Source: an uncultured Bacteroidota bacterium (GTDB taxonomy: Bacteria; Bacteroidota; Bacteroidia; Bacteroidales; VadinHA17). From it: a stretch of DNA of 64,000 bases. Below the pieces are notes generated by a model. It saw only the letters and a list, made by a program, of their open reading frames with translations. It was not told the origin of the DNA and did no database searches. The position numbers were made by a program, and so were the translations under genes. Each line of letters opens with the position of its first letter. Within the stretch, counting starts at the first letter, position 1. Below are positions 18,501-27,253 of this stretch, one piece after another. The DNA is taken from contig CAIMVD010000172.1 of assembly GCA_903844815.1 (NCBI GenBank), positions 1 to 64,000 of the forward strand. The letters are read 5' to 3'.

Positions 18501-21443
18501 GGAACTTATAAGGGTAGGTGTAGGTAAACTATTTACAACGACAGGAAATAAAGAGACAGCACCATCGCCACAGTTATTATTCCCCTTAACACTTATATTT
18601 CCCGAAACTGCTGAATTGCTGAAATTTACAGTAATAGTATTTGTGATACTTGTTCCTGTTGCACCCGAGGGCAGGGCCCAGATATAGGATGTAGCATTTG
18701 TAATTATAGGAACGGTATAAGTTACAGCGGATTGCCCCTGACAGACGGGAGTACTGCCTGTAATTGCACCTGCAGGCAGTGGTAACGGATTTACCGTTAC
18801 GAACAGCAAAGAAGCTGTTCCATCGCCACAGGTGTTGCTCCCGGCGACTGTAACATTTCCTGAAACGGAAGAACTTCCATAGGTTACTGAAATGCTGTTA
18901 GTACTACTTGTTCCGGTTGCTCCTGCCGGAAGGGTCCAGATATAGCTTGTGGCATTATCGATAGCAGGAACTGTATATACTACGGAAGCCTGTCCCTGGC
19001 ATACTGTTGTACTCCCAATTATTGTCCCAGCGGCTCCCGTCAAAGGATTAACTGTTATTGGAAGAGACGAAAACGTACCATCGCCACATGTATTATTACC
19101 TTTCACTGTTATAGTCCCTGAAACTGCCGTGAGTCCGTAATTAACTATTATTGTGTTGGTTGTGCTTGTTCCGGTCGATCCAAGCGGAAGTGTCCAGATG
19201 TATGAAGTAGCATTTGAAATTACAGGAACATTATAGGTTACAGATACCTGTCCCTGGCACACAGTAGCGCTTCCTGTGATTATACCTGCGGCAGCCGGAA
19301 GAGGATTAACAGTTATACCCAATGATGATGCTATTCCCTCACCACAGGCATTAAGGCCCTTAACAGTGACAGCTCCTGAGGCAGAAGATGTTCCATAACT
19401 TACTGTGATGCTGTTGGTTGTGCTGGTTCCTGTGGTTCCTGAGGGAAGTGACCAGATATATGAAACAGCATTTGTGATAGCGGGGACAGAATAAATTACA
19501 GATGCTTGCCCCTGGCATACAGTGGCAAGTCCGGCAATTGTACCGGCAGCCAAAGGTAATGGATTGACAGTGATGCCATGAGTGGAAGGTATCCCATCAC
19601 CGCAGGCATTGGTACCTTTAACCGATATGTTTCCTGAAACTGCGGTTGCACCGTAATTAACGGTGATGCTGTTGGTTGTACTTATCCCAGTTGCTCCGCT
19701 GGGAAGTGTCCAGGTATAGCTCGTTGCATTTGTTATAGACGGAACAGAATAGACTACGGATGACTGACCCTGACAAACGGTAGAATTTCCTGTAATAGTC
19801 CCGGCAGCAACAGGTAAAAGATCGACTGAAACAGGCAGAGTTGAAACAGGCCCGTCGCCACAGGTATTATTTCCTTTCACAGTAATAGACCCTGAAACAG
19901 CAGAATTACTGTAAGATACTGTAATTGTATTATTTGTACTCGACCCACTGGCCCCTGTAGGGAGGGTCCAGATATAGGAAGTTGCATATGAAACCGGAAG
20001 TACTGAATAGGAGACAGAAGCCTCTCCCTGACACACTGCGGCCTTACCGGTGATTGATCCGGGGGTTGAAGGCAAAGGATTAATCGTTATTGCATGAATT
20101 GATGCAGTTCCAAAACCACATGAATTACTGCCTTTAACCGTAATATTACCTGTAACTGCTGTGTTATCAAAGTTTACTGAAATGCTGTTGGTTATACTTG
20201 TGCCTGTTGCACCGGATGGAAGAGTCCAGATATATGATGATGCATTTCCTATTGTCGGGACTGTATAAATTACTGATGACTGGCCCTGGCATACAACCGG
20301 GGCACCAGTTATAGTACCTGCCGCATCAGGTAAAGGATTTACAGTTATGGGAAGAGTCGATACCACCCCATCGCCACAACTATTATTGCCCTTTACTGTA
20401 ATATTTCCTGAAATGGCAGAAACACCGTAATTTACAGTTATGCTGCTGGTGGTACTGGTCCCGGTGGCTCCTGCAGGAAGTGTCCAGACATAGGTAGAAG
20501 CGCCTGTTATTGCAGGTACAGAATAGACTACTGATGACTGACTCTGGCAGACAGTTGAAATCCCGGTAATTGTTCCGGCAGCCACAGGCAATGGATTAAC
20601 GGTAACGCTCAGAGTTGAAGCAGTACCTTCTCCACATGAATTAACCGCTTTGACACTCACCAGTCCAGATACCGCTGAGGTACCGAAATCAACTGAAATG
20701 GTATTGGTTACACTACTGCCGGTAGCACCTGAGGGTAAGGTCCATGAATATGTTGAGACGTGCAGGACATCAGTAACCGTATAAATAACCGACGATTGTC
20801 CCTGGCAAACTGACAGAGGCCCTGATAACGTTCCCGGAGGCCCAACAAGAGGATTTACTGTTACAGGAAGGGAGGAGATTGCACCTGTACCACAAATATT
20901 ACTCCCCTGGACGGTGATGCTGCCTGACAAAGCAGAAGCGCTGTAATCTGCGGTTATGCTGTTTGTTGTACCTGATCCTGTTGCGCCTGAAGGAAATGTC
21001 CAGATGTATGATGTTGCAGAGCTAATAGCAGCAACATCATAGGCAACAGCGGTCTGGCCCTGACAAACTACGGCACTTCCTGTAATGGCTGTGGCATCTG
21101 CAGGCACTGAAATTACCTCTACTGTAACAGTGGCTGTTGTAGCAGGGGTGCCGTTTATTTCCAGAGTATAAACTCCTGCCATTGCCAGGGTTGCGGATAA
21201 TGAAACCGTTGGACTCTGCTCTAAGGAGGAATAACCATTCGGACCTGTCCAGGAATACGAAGTTTGCGCACCTGGTCCGCCGGTGAGCTGAAGTGACGAA
21301 CCAACACAAACAGGCCCGTTGTATGTAGCAGTCTGCGACCACCCAGTAACGGAGATATGCAAAAAAACGGTCATCAGCAATAAAGCAGCTGACAATCTGA
21401 ATGCAGTCAAATTATTTGTTTTCAATTGAAAAACAGCTTTCAT
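15564..21443 (-). CDS. Giant repetitive cell-surface adhesin with T9SS type B C-terminal domain
   Basis: 1959 residues. A signal peptide (about 1-36, ending VTGWSQ) is followed by an Ig-like domain (about 40-110), then ten tandem repeats of about 86 residues (about 111-970). Each repeat contains a VCQGQ core, a SYIWTLPSGATG strand and a GDG turn near its end. Further beta-sandwich blocks of a different type (DSDNxFCxGTSVTFT, about 970-1480), CxxxFxLxAxPSxGxGTWTK repeats and PKD-like units follow. The last ~85 residues are the gliding-motility-associated C-terminal domain (VPTLITPNMDGKND ... TYFYTL), a type B T9SS sorting signal. Cysteines are regularly placed in each repeat. It is the first gene of the adhesin-PorP-OmpA unit. 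A role in adhesion or gliding is inferred; the ligand is unknown. Confidence 0.93.
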   Translation of the reverse strand: MKAVFQLKTNNLTAFRLSAALLLMTVFLHISVTGWSQTATYNGPVCVGSSLQLTGGPGAQTSYSWTGPNGYSSLEQSPTVSLSATLAMAGVYTLEINGTPATTATVTVEVISVPADATAITGSAVVCQGQTAVAYDVAAISSATSYIWTFPSGATGSGTTNSITADYSASALSGSITVQGSNICGTGAISSLPVTVNPLVGPPGTLSGPLSVCQGQSSVIYTVTDVLHVSTYSWTLPSGATGSSVTNTISVDFGTSAVSGLVSVKAVNSCGEGTASTLSVTVNPLPVAAGTITGISTVCQSQSSVVYSVPAITGASTYVWTLPAGATGTSTTSSITVNYGVSAISGNITVKGNNSCGDGVVSTLPITVNPLPDAAGTITGAPVVCQGQSSVIYTVPTIGNASSYIWTLPSGATGTSITNSISVNFDNTAVTGNITVKGSNSCGFGTASIHAITINPLPSTPGSITGKAAVCQGEASVSYSVLPVSYATSYIWTLPTGASGSSTNNTITVSYSNSAVSGSITVKGNNTCGDGPVSTLPVSVDLLPVAAGTITGNSTVCQGQSSVVYSVPSITNATSYTWTLPSGATGISTTNSITVNYGATAVSGNISVKGTNACGDGIPSTHGITVNPLPLAAGTIAGLATVCQGQASVIYSVPAITNAVSYIWSLPSGTTGTSTTNSITVSYGTSSASGAVTVKGLNACGEGIASSLGITVNPLPAAAGIITGSATVCQGQVSVTYNVPVISNATSYIWTLPLGSTGTSTTNTIIVNYGLTAVSGTITVKGNNTCGDGTFSSLPITVNPLTGAAGTIIGSTTVCQGQASVVYTVPAIDNATSYIWTLPAGATGTSSTNSISVTYGSSSVSGNVTVAGSNTCGDGTASLLFVTVNPLPLPAGAITGSTPVCQGQSAVTYTVPIITNATSYIWALPSGATGTSITNTITVNFSNSAVSGNISVKGNNNCGDGAVSLFPVVVNSLPTPTLISSDPDNSFCSGTSVTFTAGGGTLYNFRVAGSSVQSGVSNTYTTTSLSNGKAVDVIVTNINSCTAVSSSIINFVDPLPFIFISSAPVCSASLLTYSLAVAVSSGTVTSTSGTVSNTGGNAWAITGVPAGTNITVSVTDGNTCENTLAVTAPNCTCPVIQAPVSSGDKSYCEGGSVPVLSATVQSGETIDWYNDASGGSVLRSSSLSYNPSTQGTYYALARNATTGCVSSTRTAIKVTMYVLPVPTLVSTDPDNSFCAGTSVTFTAGGGTGFNFRVGGISVQNGLSATFTTSSLTYGQTVDVIVSNDNGCTAVSSVITNNVVPNPVARISSTDSDNKICAGSAVTFYGSGGSDYNFRIDGISVQNGLQNSYTTNTLTDGQAIDVIVTSNGCVSTSPAITNSVLPVPAAILTSSDSDNIFCSGSVIIFTSSGGINYDYRINGDSKQGGSLPTYSVNTLVNGDKVDVRITGLNGCNVITAPITNTVNAVPVANAGRGGNECDLNFSLVALPSIGAGTWTKAAGSGTAVFTPNASSPTATVTVSEYGNYSFTWTELNSGCSSSSNVTVNFYERPIANPGTGGNNCGPGFLLNAVPSVGIGTWTKTAGTGTVSFNPNSNTPNATVTVSAFGQYTFTWTEVNGTCSNSASINVNFFKVPSANAGRDTTLCGLELTLAAIPGAGAGGGIWTKFTGPGNASFTPDANKANSKVTVTLPGLYEFLWTETNSSCQSSDKVIALFYDKPPISAGRDTVICKGSFVQLAATGIGLFNWSPVSLLNDPYISNPVATPLGTTIFKATITDDRGCTNADSMEVAVIEIPVAVAGPDQTLNYVFNTSVSAQPPGVNETGFWSLVLGSAKIASPSNTTTNLTGLAPGENRVLWTVSNDVCPPSLDFVTIIVNDFVVPTLITPNMDGKNDYFVLPGLATLGKTKLTVFDRKGIQVFSNNNYDNKWNGVDKNGDQLPNDTYFYTLKAENGVSKSGYIVIR
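18534..21113 (-). repeat. Ten tandem ~258-bp coding repeats of the adhesin
   Basis: Residues about 111-970 of the adhesin consist of ten units of about 86 residues. Each unit starts near NPLPxAAGTITG and contains VCQGQ, a SYIWTLPSGATGTS stretch, NSITVNYG, AVSGNITVKG and a CGDG motif. The units vary throughout, so they are diverged repeats rather than recent perfect duplications. The DNA period is about 258 bp. Confidence 0.9.
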
Positions 21444-21897
21444 ATAAGTGTTAATGTCTTTATTTTCCCGGTTTGTTTAATTCCCAATACGTAAAAACTC
21501 TGAACAGCCTGTAAGCCCTTAAAACTAATTGTTACCGCAATTTAAAGAAAATCTTTAGCATAGCAGGGCTTCTAAAATGTAAAAAAGAGCAAAGAGTCTG
21601 AATTACTCATTTTATCTTTAAAATCTCCATCTCATCAGTCATATACGAATAACTTATAAAATGGATCTTTGTTCATTTTTTTCAGGCTCCGCAGGCACAC
21701 TTAAATCCGAAAGTTAAACGATATGTTTTAACAAACATCCCGGTAAAACCAGGATGTTTCGAAATAGCGTTAAGCATAGCCTGAATAAATACAGACCTCA
21801 AATATACTGATTATGCGTAAAAATCCGTTTTACTTTTTGACTAACTGATGTAAACCATACATTAATAGAGCAATTCCGGTGAAAATAGAAACTTTAG
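21444..21897. other. 454-bp intergenic region upstream of the adhesin operon
   Basis: AT-rich stretch between the adhesin start (minus strand, 21443) and the stop of the SGNH hydrolase gene (21898). No coding frame or RNA gene is visible. It should contain the adhesin promoter. A possible minus-strand TAnnTTTG box (CAAATATA on the plus strand, 21799-21806) lacks a clear upstream TTTG partner, so I do not call a promoter. Confidence 0.6.
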
Positions 21898-22656
21898 CTA
21901 CCTAACGGCGTCGAGCCATGCAGAGGCCATTAACTGTGCACCTGCGAGTGATGGGTGCACACCATCGCCTGTCCAGTAAACACCCGGGGCTTTCTTCTGT
22001 GCCTCATCAAAAATTTTCTGATAAGGAATGAAAACAGCATCAAACATATCAGCAATCTCACGGGCTGCCTTCTGATAACCGTAAAATTCAGGATACCACT
22101 TGTCATCGACGGCCTTAACGCCGGGAACTGCAAATGGTTCGCAAATGATAAGTTTTACATCGGGGAGGGCTGCCTTAGTTCTTTCAAGCAGCACTATATA
22201 ATCCTTCCTGTATACTTCTACTGTACCATTGTACTTTCCGTCCAGTTTATGCCAGATATCATTTACTCCGATAAGAATACTCAACACATCAGGCTTTAGT
22301 GCGAGACAATCTGTATCCCAGCGCTCAGCGAGCTGGTATACCTTATTGCCGGAAATCCCCTTATTATAAATTTTAAGATTTAGTGCCGCCCGGGTCTCAA
22401 GAAGAGCTGCTGCTGCAAGCATGGAGTATCCTGATCCCAGTATACGCGGATTATTGAAAGAGTTATCTTCCTTGTTTCTTCCGGCATCAGTTATTGAATC
22501 ACCCTGAAAAAGAATCACATTATCCTTAACCAGTTCTATTTTTTTTTGCTTTTTCGATGCAGAAGCAGCCGATAATATTTCAGGAATACTAATCGCCATC
22601 ATCCCTCCTATTGCCGCCTTTCTGATAAAACTTCTCCTGCTACTATTATTTTCCAT
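21898..22656 (-). CDS. Exported SGNH/GDSL hydrolase (esterase)
   Basis: 252 residues with a Tat-like signal (SRRSFIRKAAIGG, then a hydrophobic stretch). SGNH signatures: block I GDSITD with nucleophile Ser54, block III GVND (130-133), and block V DGVHP with Asp231 and His234. Family members remove acyl groups from carbohydrates, for example acetyl groups on plant polysaccharides. It is the last gene of the glycan-utilisation cluster, 64 bp after the Gfo/Idh/MocA gene, so it probably deacetylates a glycan or oligosaccharide in the periplasm. The exact substrate cannot be read from the sequence. Rhamnogalacturonan or xylan acetylesterase activity are both possible. Confidence 0.9.
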   Translation of the reverse strand: MENNSSRRSFIRKAAIGGMMAISIPEILSAASASKKQKKIELVKDNVILFQGDSITDAGRNKEDNSFNNPRILGSGYSMLAAAALLETRAALNLKIYNKGISGNKVYQLAERWDTDCLALKPDVLSILIGVNDIWHKLDGKYNGTVEVYRKDYIVLLERTKAALPDVKLIICEPFAVPGVKAVDDKWYPEFYGYQKAAREIADMFDAVFIPYQKIFDEAQKKAPGVYWTGDGVHPSLAGAQLMASAWLDAVR

Positions 22657-22720
22657 AAGTTGTCTTTCTGTTTTGAAATTTCCGAAATATATTTTTTACA
22701 CGAAAAATAAGTATTGACCA

Positions 22721-24091
22721 CTAAATTTCATTTCCAATAACAAATGGTTTCCTGTATTCCCGTGTAAGCATCCTATCTGCTTCATTATCGCTGATGAATT
22801 TTTCCTTCGAGCCGTCAAACCTCAGCTCCCTGCCAAGCCTGTATGATATATTGGCAAGAATGGGCAGGGATGAAGAGAGAAATCCTTCGCTTATATCGCA
22901 ATGGAGGCTTTCATTTTTTCCCGACCGTATGGCATCAAGGAAATTAGCATAATGATCAGCTCCTCCCGGAGCAGCCAGATAAGTTGCGTCGGCTGGTTTA
23001 TTAGCACTGGTTGCCGAACCTGCAAAAGGCTCTTTCTCTCTCTTGCGGAAGGCTTTCCATTTATCTCCATCGATTTCCACATACCCTTCAGTTCCGTAGA
23101 AAATATTTCCGATCCTGATGCCCAGGCTCGATTCATCATTGGTATACCTTCCCCTTGTCTCAAACTCCAGCATTTTGCCGTCACTGTACTTGAATAATGA
23201 AGTTTGAGTATTTGGGGTCTCCTGTTCACATTCAGCAGGGTTTATGCCGTAAAGCCCACCCATAGAGAAGACAGAGACTGGATGCTCATGCTTATTCAGC
23301 CCCCAGCGTGCAATATCAAACTGGTGAGGCCCCTGGTTACCAGTGTCGCCGTTGCCTGTTTCCCAGAACCAGTGCCAGTTGTAATGAACTCTTTTTTCAT
23401 TATAAGGTCGAATAGGAGCGGGTCCTCTCCACTGGTCATAATGCAGACTTGCAGGCGGTGTCGAGTCTTTTGCAATTCCGAAGGAGTCGCGCGGCTTGTA
23501 GCATAGTCCCTTAGCCATGTAAATATCTCCGATACCTCCCTCATGAATAAACTTTATCGCCTCCATGACATTGGCTATTGACCGGTTCTGGCAACCGGTC
23601 TGTACCCTGACGTTGTACTTCCTTGAGGCTTCAACCATTTTCCTTCCCTCAAAAATATTATGACAGGCAGGTTTTTCCACATAAACATGTTTCCCGGCCT
23701 GGCAGGCCCATATTGTGCCAAGGGCATGCCAGTGGTTGGGAATTGCAAATGAAACGGCATGTATATCCTTGTCATCAAACACTTTGCGCATATCCCATTC
23801 CGTGACTGGTTTTTCTCCTGTAGCTTCAGAAATTATTTTTGATTTCTCGGCATAATACTGTTCATCAACATCGCAGATTGTTTTCAACCTTACATTACGG
23901 TTGTCCTTAAGGGCAATCCAGCTGTTTATATGTGTTCCTCCCTGGCCGCGTATCCCGATAACTGCAATGTTTATACGGTCGTTTGCACCCTGAATGGACC
24001 CATATGATCTGGCGCTGAAACCCATACCCCCAATTGCTATTCCAGCTGTTCCCAGTGCACTTTTTTTTATAAATTCTCTTCGGTTTGTCAT
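22721..24091 (-). CDS. Tat-exported Gfo/Idh/MocA-family oxidoreductase
   Basis: 456 residues. The N-terminus has a twin-arginine signal (NRREFIKKSALG) and a hydrophobic stretch. A Rossmann NAD(P)-binding domain follows (INIAVIGIRGQGGTH, near residue 40) with the catalytic-loop motif HVYVEKPACHN containing the family EKP lysine. The C-terminal alpha/beta domain is complete. Such secreted members oxidise sugar hydroxyls, often at C3, with a tightly bound cofactor, or act as glycosidases by an oxidation-elimination route. It sits between the SGNH hydrolase and GH109-like genes in the fucosidase cluster. Substrate not determinable. Confidence 0.92.
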   Translation of the reverse strand: MTNRREFIKKSALGTAGIAIGGMGFSARSYGSIQGANDRINIAVIGIRGQGGTHINSWIALKDNRNVRLKTICDVDEQYYAEKSKIISEATGEKPVTEWDMRKVFDDKDIHAVSFAIPNHWHALGTIWACQAGKHVYVEKPACHNIFEGRKMVEASRKYNVRVQTGCQNRSIANVMEAIKFIHEGGIGDIYMAKGLCYKPRDSFGIAKDSTPPASLHYDQWRGPAPIRPYNEKRVHYNWHWFWETGNGDTGNQGPHQFDIARWGLNKHEHPVSVFSMGGLYGINPAECEQETPNTQTSLFKYSDGKMLEFETRGRYTNDESSLGIRIGNIFYGTEGYVEIDGDKWKAFRKREKEPFAGSATSANKPADATYLAAPGGADHYANFLDAIRSGKNESLHCDISEGFLSSSLPILANISYRLGRELRFDGSKEKFISDNEADRMLTREYRKPFVIGNEI

Positions 24092-24162
24092 TTTTGGTTA
24101 AGCTTAAAATGTTGTTAATAATATATATATCAATTATTTATACCTAATAAATCAGAGAATTA

Positions 24163-25611
24163 TCATTTGGTCCTGGGAGGCAGAGAGCGTATTGCTTTTG
24201 TAGTTCCACCTTTCTCCAGCAAGATATCAACGGGCAGGTTTGTTTTCCAGTTTCCTCCTGTAAAATCGGGCACCTCAACTGAAACCGAATTGCTGGCAAC
24301 TGATTTCTCGCTTAGCGGGGCAATGGCACTCCACAATGCGGCATCATAACAATCCTGATCGAGGGGCAGTCCGTTTCGGAGGCAGTCAATCAATCTCCAA
24401 TCTTCCAGAAAGTCCATCCCACCGTGCCCGCCTACCTGTTTCGCCAGTTCACCAACCTTGGTTACGATGGCCGGTTTGTATTTTTCCTCGAGGGCCTTAA
24501 ATTCTTCATCAGATACCCACTTGTCACCGATTGAGATCTTTGCAGGTTCAGGATACTTAAGTGCTGCAGCCTTTGTACCGCTTATCTTATGAATTCGTGA
24601 ATAAACATTTGGCGAGGTGACATCGTGCTGAACCATAATAGTACGACCCCTGTTTGTAAGAATTGTGGTGGTAGTCATGTTGCCACGATAGGGATTATTT
24701 ACAAAGGGCTTATAAAAGTCATCATTTGCAGCCATCTCCTTTGCAGTTTCATTCATCTGGAAATCACGGCTCATCATCGATACAAGGAGGTCCATTTTGT
24801 CCCCCCTGTTGATATCCATTACCTGACAAATTGGACCAAGACCATGAGTAGGATAGAGATTTCCTCTCCTGCTGGCATTTTCCCTGAGCCGCCACATATT
24901 CCAGTAACCGGTTTTACTAAAATTGCTTTCCAGAAGATTATGAATATAAGCGCCTTCTCCATGTATTATTTCACCAAAAAATCCTTGCCGGGCCATATTA
25001 AGAGTAAGCAGCTCAAAAAAGTCATAGCAGCAGTTTTCCATCATCATGCAATGCATTTTTGTCTTCTCTGAAGTCTCAACCAACTGCCAGCATTCCTCAA
25101 GAGTATTGGCTGCGGGAACCTCAATGGCAACATGCTTGCCATGCTCCATAGCATAAACCGCCATAGATGCATGCAGGTTCCATGGTGTGCAGATATAAAC
25201 GAGGTCAATATCAGGCCTGTCGCATAACTTTTTCCAGGCATCGGCATCTCCTGAATAAAGAGTCGGATTGAAACCTGTGAATTCCAGACGTTTCCTTACT
25301 TTCTCAGTATTGGAAGGAACAATATCGCAGAGGGCTTTTATTTCAACCCCTTCCAGAAGAGCCATGTTCATGACATGCCCCGGTCCCCTGCTGCCAAGGC
25401 CGATAAAGCCAATCCTGACTGTTTCAGTTTTAGGCGCGCAATATCCTGACATATTAAATCTTCCTGACCGTGATTTATGCCCGGTAAGATAGTCGTCTGA
25501 TGTGTCAGTTGTACGCTTTCCTGATCCAAATGCAGGAATGAGACTGGAACCGGCAACACTTAACCCTGCCAATCCCGCCCATTTTAAAAAATCCCTACGG
25601 TTATTTTTCAT
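24163..25611 (-). CDS. GH109-like Gfo/Idh/MocA protein (NAD-dependent glycosidase)
   Basis: 482 residues with a Tat signal (NNRRDFLKWAGLAG). The nucleotide-binding motif IGFIGLGSRGPGHV is followed by the pattern characteristic of family GH109: HVAIEVPAANT in place of EKP, MMMENCCYD, HGEGAYIH, and YPTHGLGPICQVMDINRGD. GH109 enzymes cleave alpha-N-acetylgalactosaminides by transient oxidation at C3 with NAD+. The gene follows the GH29 fucosidase (start 27231) by 111 bp and precedes the second oxidoreductase by 71 bp, so it likely acts in the periplasm on the same fucosylated or GalNAc-bearing glycan. GH109 placement is good; the precise specificity is inference. Confidence 0.85.
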   Translation of the reverse strand: MKNNRRDFLKWAGLAGLSVAGSSLIPAFGSGKRTTDTSDDYLTGHKSRSGRFNMSGYCAPKTETVRIGFIGLGSRGPGHVMNMALLEGVEIKALCDIVPSNTEKVRKRLEFTGFNPTLYSGDADAWKKLCDRPDIDLVYICTPWNLHASMAVYAMEHGKHVAIEVPAANTLEECWQLVETSEKTKMHCMMMENCCYDFFELLTLNMARQGFFGEIIHGEGAYIHNLLESNFSKTGYWNMWRLRENASRRGNLYPTHGLGPICQVMDINRGDKMDLLVSMMSRDFQMNETAKEMAANDDFYKPFVNNPYRGNMTTTTILTNRGRTIMVQHDVTSPNVYSRIHKISGTKAAALKYPEPAKISIGDKWVSDEEFKALEEKYKPAIVTKVGELAKQVGGHGGMDFLEDWRLIDCLRNGLPLDQDCYDAALWSAIAPLSEKSVASNSVSVEVPDFTGGNWKTNLPVDILLEKGGTTKAIRSLPPRTK

Positions 25612-25722
25612 CCGGTTAAAATTTAATAATTGTAAATAAAGTAATAGCCTAAAAATAATCTTTTTAATCCATTGAAGTCAATTAAGACGTTAGATTTTAA
25701 GAACTTTTATTGTTTCATGGAT

Positions 25723-27231
25723 TCATTTTTTAAAATCGATCTTAAAACCTGTAACCTGCCAGTCAGGCATCTTTTCGGGCTTCTTAATCACAAGGGCTTC
25801 TGCTGTCTGTTTCCATCTTAGCCTTTCTGAACTACCTACCAGTGTGACGGATACGATTGGTTTGCCTGCAAGTTTCGAAGATTTGGAAAGAGATCTGATC
25901 ATAATATCAGCCTCCGGCTTGCCCAGGCAGAAAGCGTAAAGGGTTGCTCCCTTTGTAGTAAATCTGATATCTTTTGAACTATACCCAAAGTTCTCATCGA
26001 AACGGCCGAGCTTTTTTACTTGCTTATCCGCAGGTTTCTCTCCATATATCTTCCAGGGACGGGAACCATAAATTCCTTCACCATTCGCTGAAGTCCAGAC
26101 TCCGATCTCATCAAGTATCTTAAGCATATCGGGTTCGAGATCTCCCTCCGGTGTCTGAACAACATTCAGAAGAAGGTTGCCATTCTTGCTTACAATATCA
26201 ACAAGCATCTGGATTATCTCAGTTGATGTTTTATACTTCTGCCCTGTCCTGTAATACCAGTCACCTATCGATGTGTCGGTCTGCCATGGATATTGGATAA
26301 GAGTATCCTTCACCCCCCTTTCGACATCCTCCACCCATAATCCACCCGAGGGCTGTTTGCAGGTATATACAACCTGAGGGCCTCCTTTGTTATTTGCCAT
26401 ATCCTGATTATAAAAATGTGCAATCAGGGTCCTGCCAACATCTTCAAAGGGCATTTTACTGTCGGAATAGAGCAGATCGGGCTTATAGTTGTCAATAAGT
26501 TCTGTAATGCTGCGATACCATTCAAGCTGAAAGGCAGGATTATTGGTGAGCCAATCCTTATCGCCGGGCATGGCAGTCGCATGATACAGATCCTGATTAT
26601 CGAGGTTTGAGCCGTCATAAGGTATTCCGGCCCTGGGGCCTGATTTGTCTGATCCGTGAGCCGACTGGTACCAGGTAAAACTTGCACCCAGATGCTCCGA
26701 CACTCCGAATTTCAGTCCCTGCTTTTTTGCAGCCGCCTGCCATGTTGCAACCACATCCTTTTTAGGTCCCATATTTACAGAATTCCATCTGTTAATCTTT
26801 GAATTCCACAGGAAGAAGTTATCATGATGCGTACCCATGCTGACAAAATATTTTGCACCTGCCTTTTTATAAAGCTCCATAAGTTTGTCAGGATCCCATT
26901 TTTCTGCCTTCCAGAGAGGTATTATGTCTTTAAACCCAAATTCCGACGGATGGCCATAATGTTCCAGATGATATTTGTATGCAGAATTATCCTCCTGATA
27001 CATCCTTTTTGCATACCAGTCACCCTGACGCGGAACGGCCTGTGGTCCCCAATGCGACCAGATACCAAATTTGGCATCACGGAACCATTCGGGATACTGA
27101 TATTGCCGCAACGATTCATCAGAGGGTTTGAACTTACCCCCGGAGCCCGAACCAGCATTCTGTGCTCCACTTTCAGTGGATAAGCATACAAAAAATACTA
27201 AAAAAAGGAGGGTGATTTTTTTTGTACTCAT
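25723..27231 (-). CDS. Alpha-L-fucosidase, family GH29 (first copy)
   Basis: 502 residues from the preferred ATG at 27231, which gives a clean signal peptide (STKKITLLFLVFFVCLSTESGAQ region). A longer start at 27285 would overlap the upstream gene by 32 bp and add 18 non-signal residues. GH29 motifs: GIWSHWGPQAVPRQGDWY, the VSMGTHHDNFFLWNS block with the substrate-binding HH pair, and PDLLYSDSKMPF holding the likely nucleophile Asp. The C-terminal ~120 residues form a beta domain. It would remove L-fucose from glycans in the periplasm or at the surface. It differs strongly from the second GH29 copy at 29321, so the two probably have different linkage preferences. Confidence 0.92.
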   Translation of the reverse strand: MSTKKITLLFLVFFVCLSTESGAQNAGSGSGGKFKPSDESLRQYQYPEWFRDAKFGIWSHWGPQAVPRQGDWYAKRMYQEDNSAYKYHLEHYGHPSEFGFKDIIPLWKAEKWDPDKLMELYKKAGAKYFVSMGTHHDNFFLWNSKINRWNSVNMGPKKDVVATWQAAAKKQGLKFGVSEHLGASFTWYQSAHGSDKSGPRAGIPYDGSNLDNQDLYHATAMPGDKDWLTNNPAFQLEWYRSITELIDNYKPDLLYSDSKMPFEDVGRTLIAHFYNQDMANNKGGPQVVYTCKQPSGGLWVEDVERGVKDTLIQYPWQTDTSIGDWYYRTGQKYKTSTEIIQMLVDIVSKNGNLLLNVVQTPEGDLEPDMLKILDEIGVWTSANGEGIYGSRPWKIYGEKPADKQVKKLGRFDENFGYSSKDIRFTTKGATLYAFCLGKPEADIMIRSLSKSSKLAGKPIVSVTLVGSSERLRWKQTAEALVIKKPEKMPDWQVTGFKIDFKK

Positions 27232-27253
27232 ATTGTCAAAGTTTAAAATATTT

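Noticed and set aside
15564-21443. CRISPR-like or tandem DNA repeats in the adhesin region
   Set aside because: The 258-bp period comes from protein repeats of about 86 residues within one long gene.
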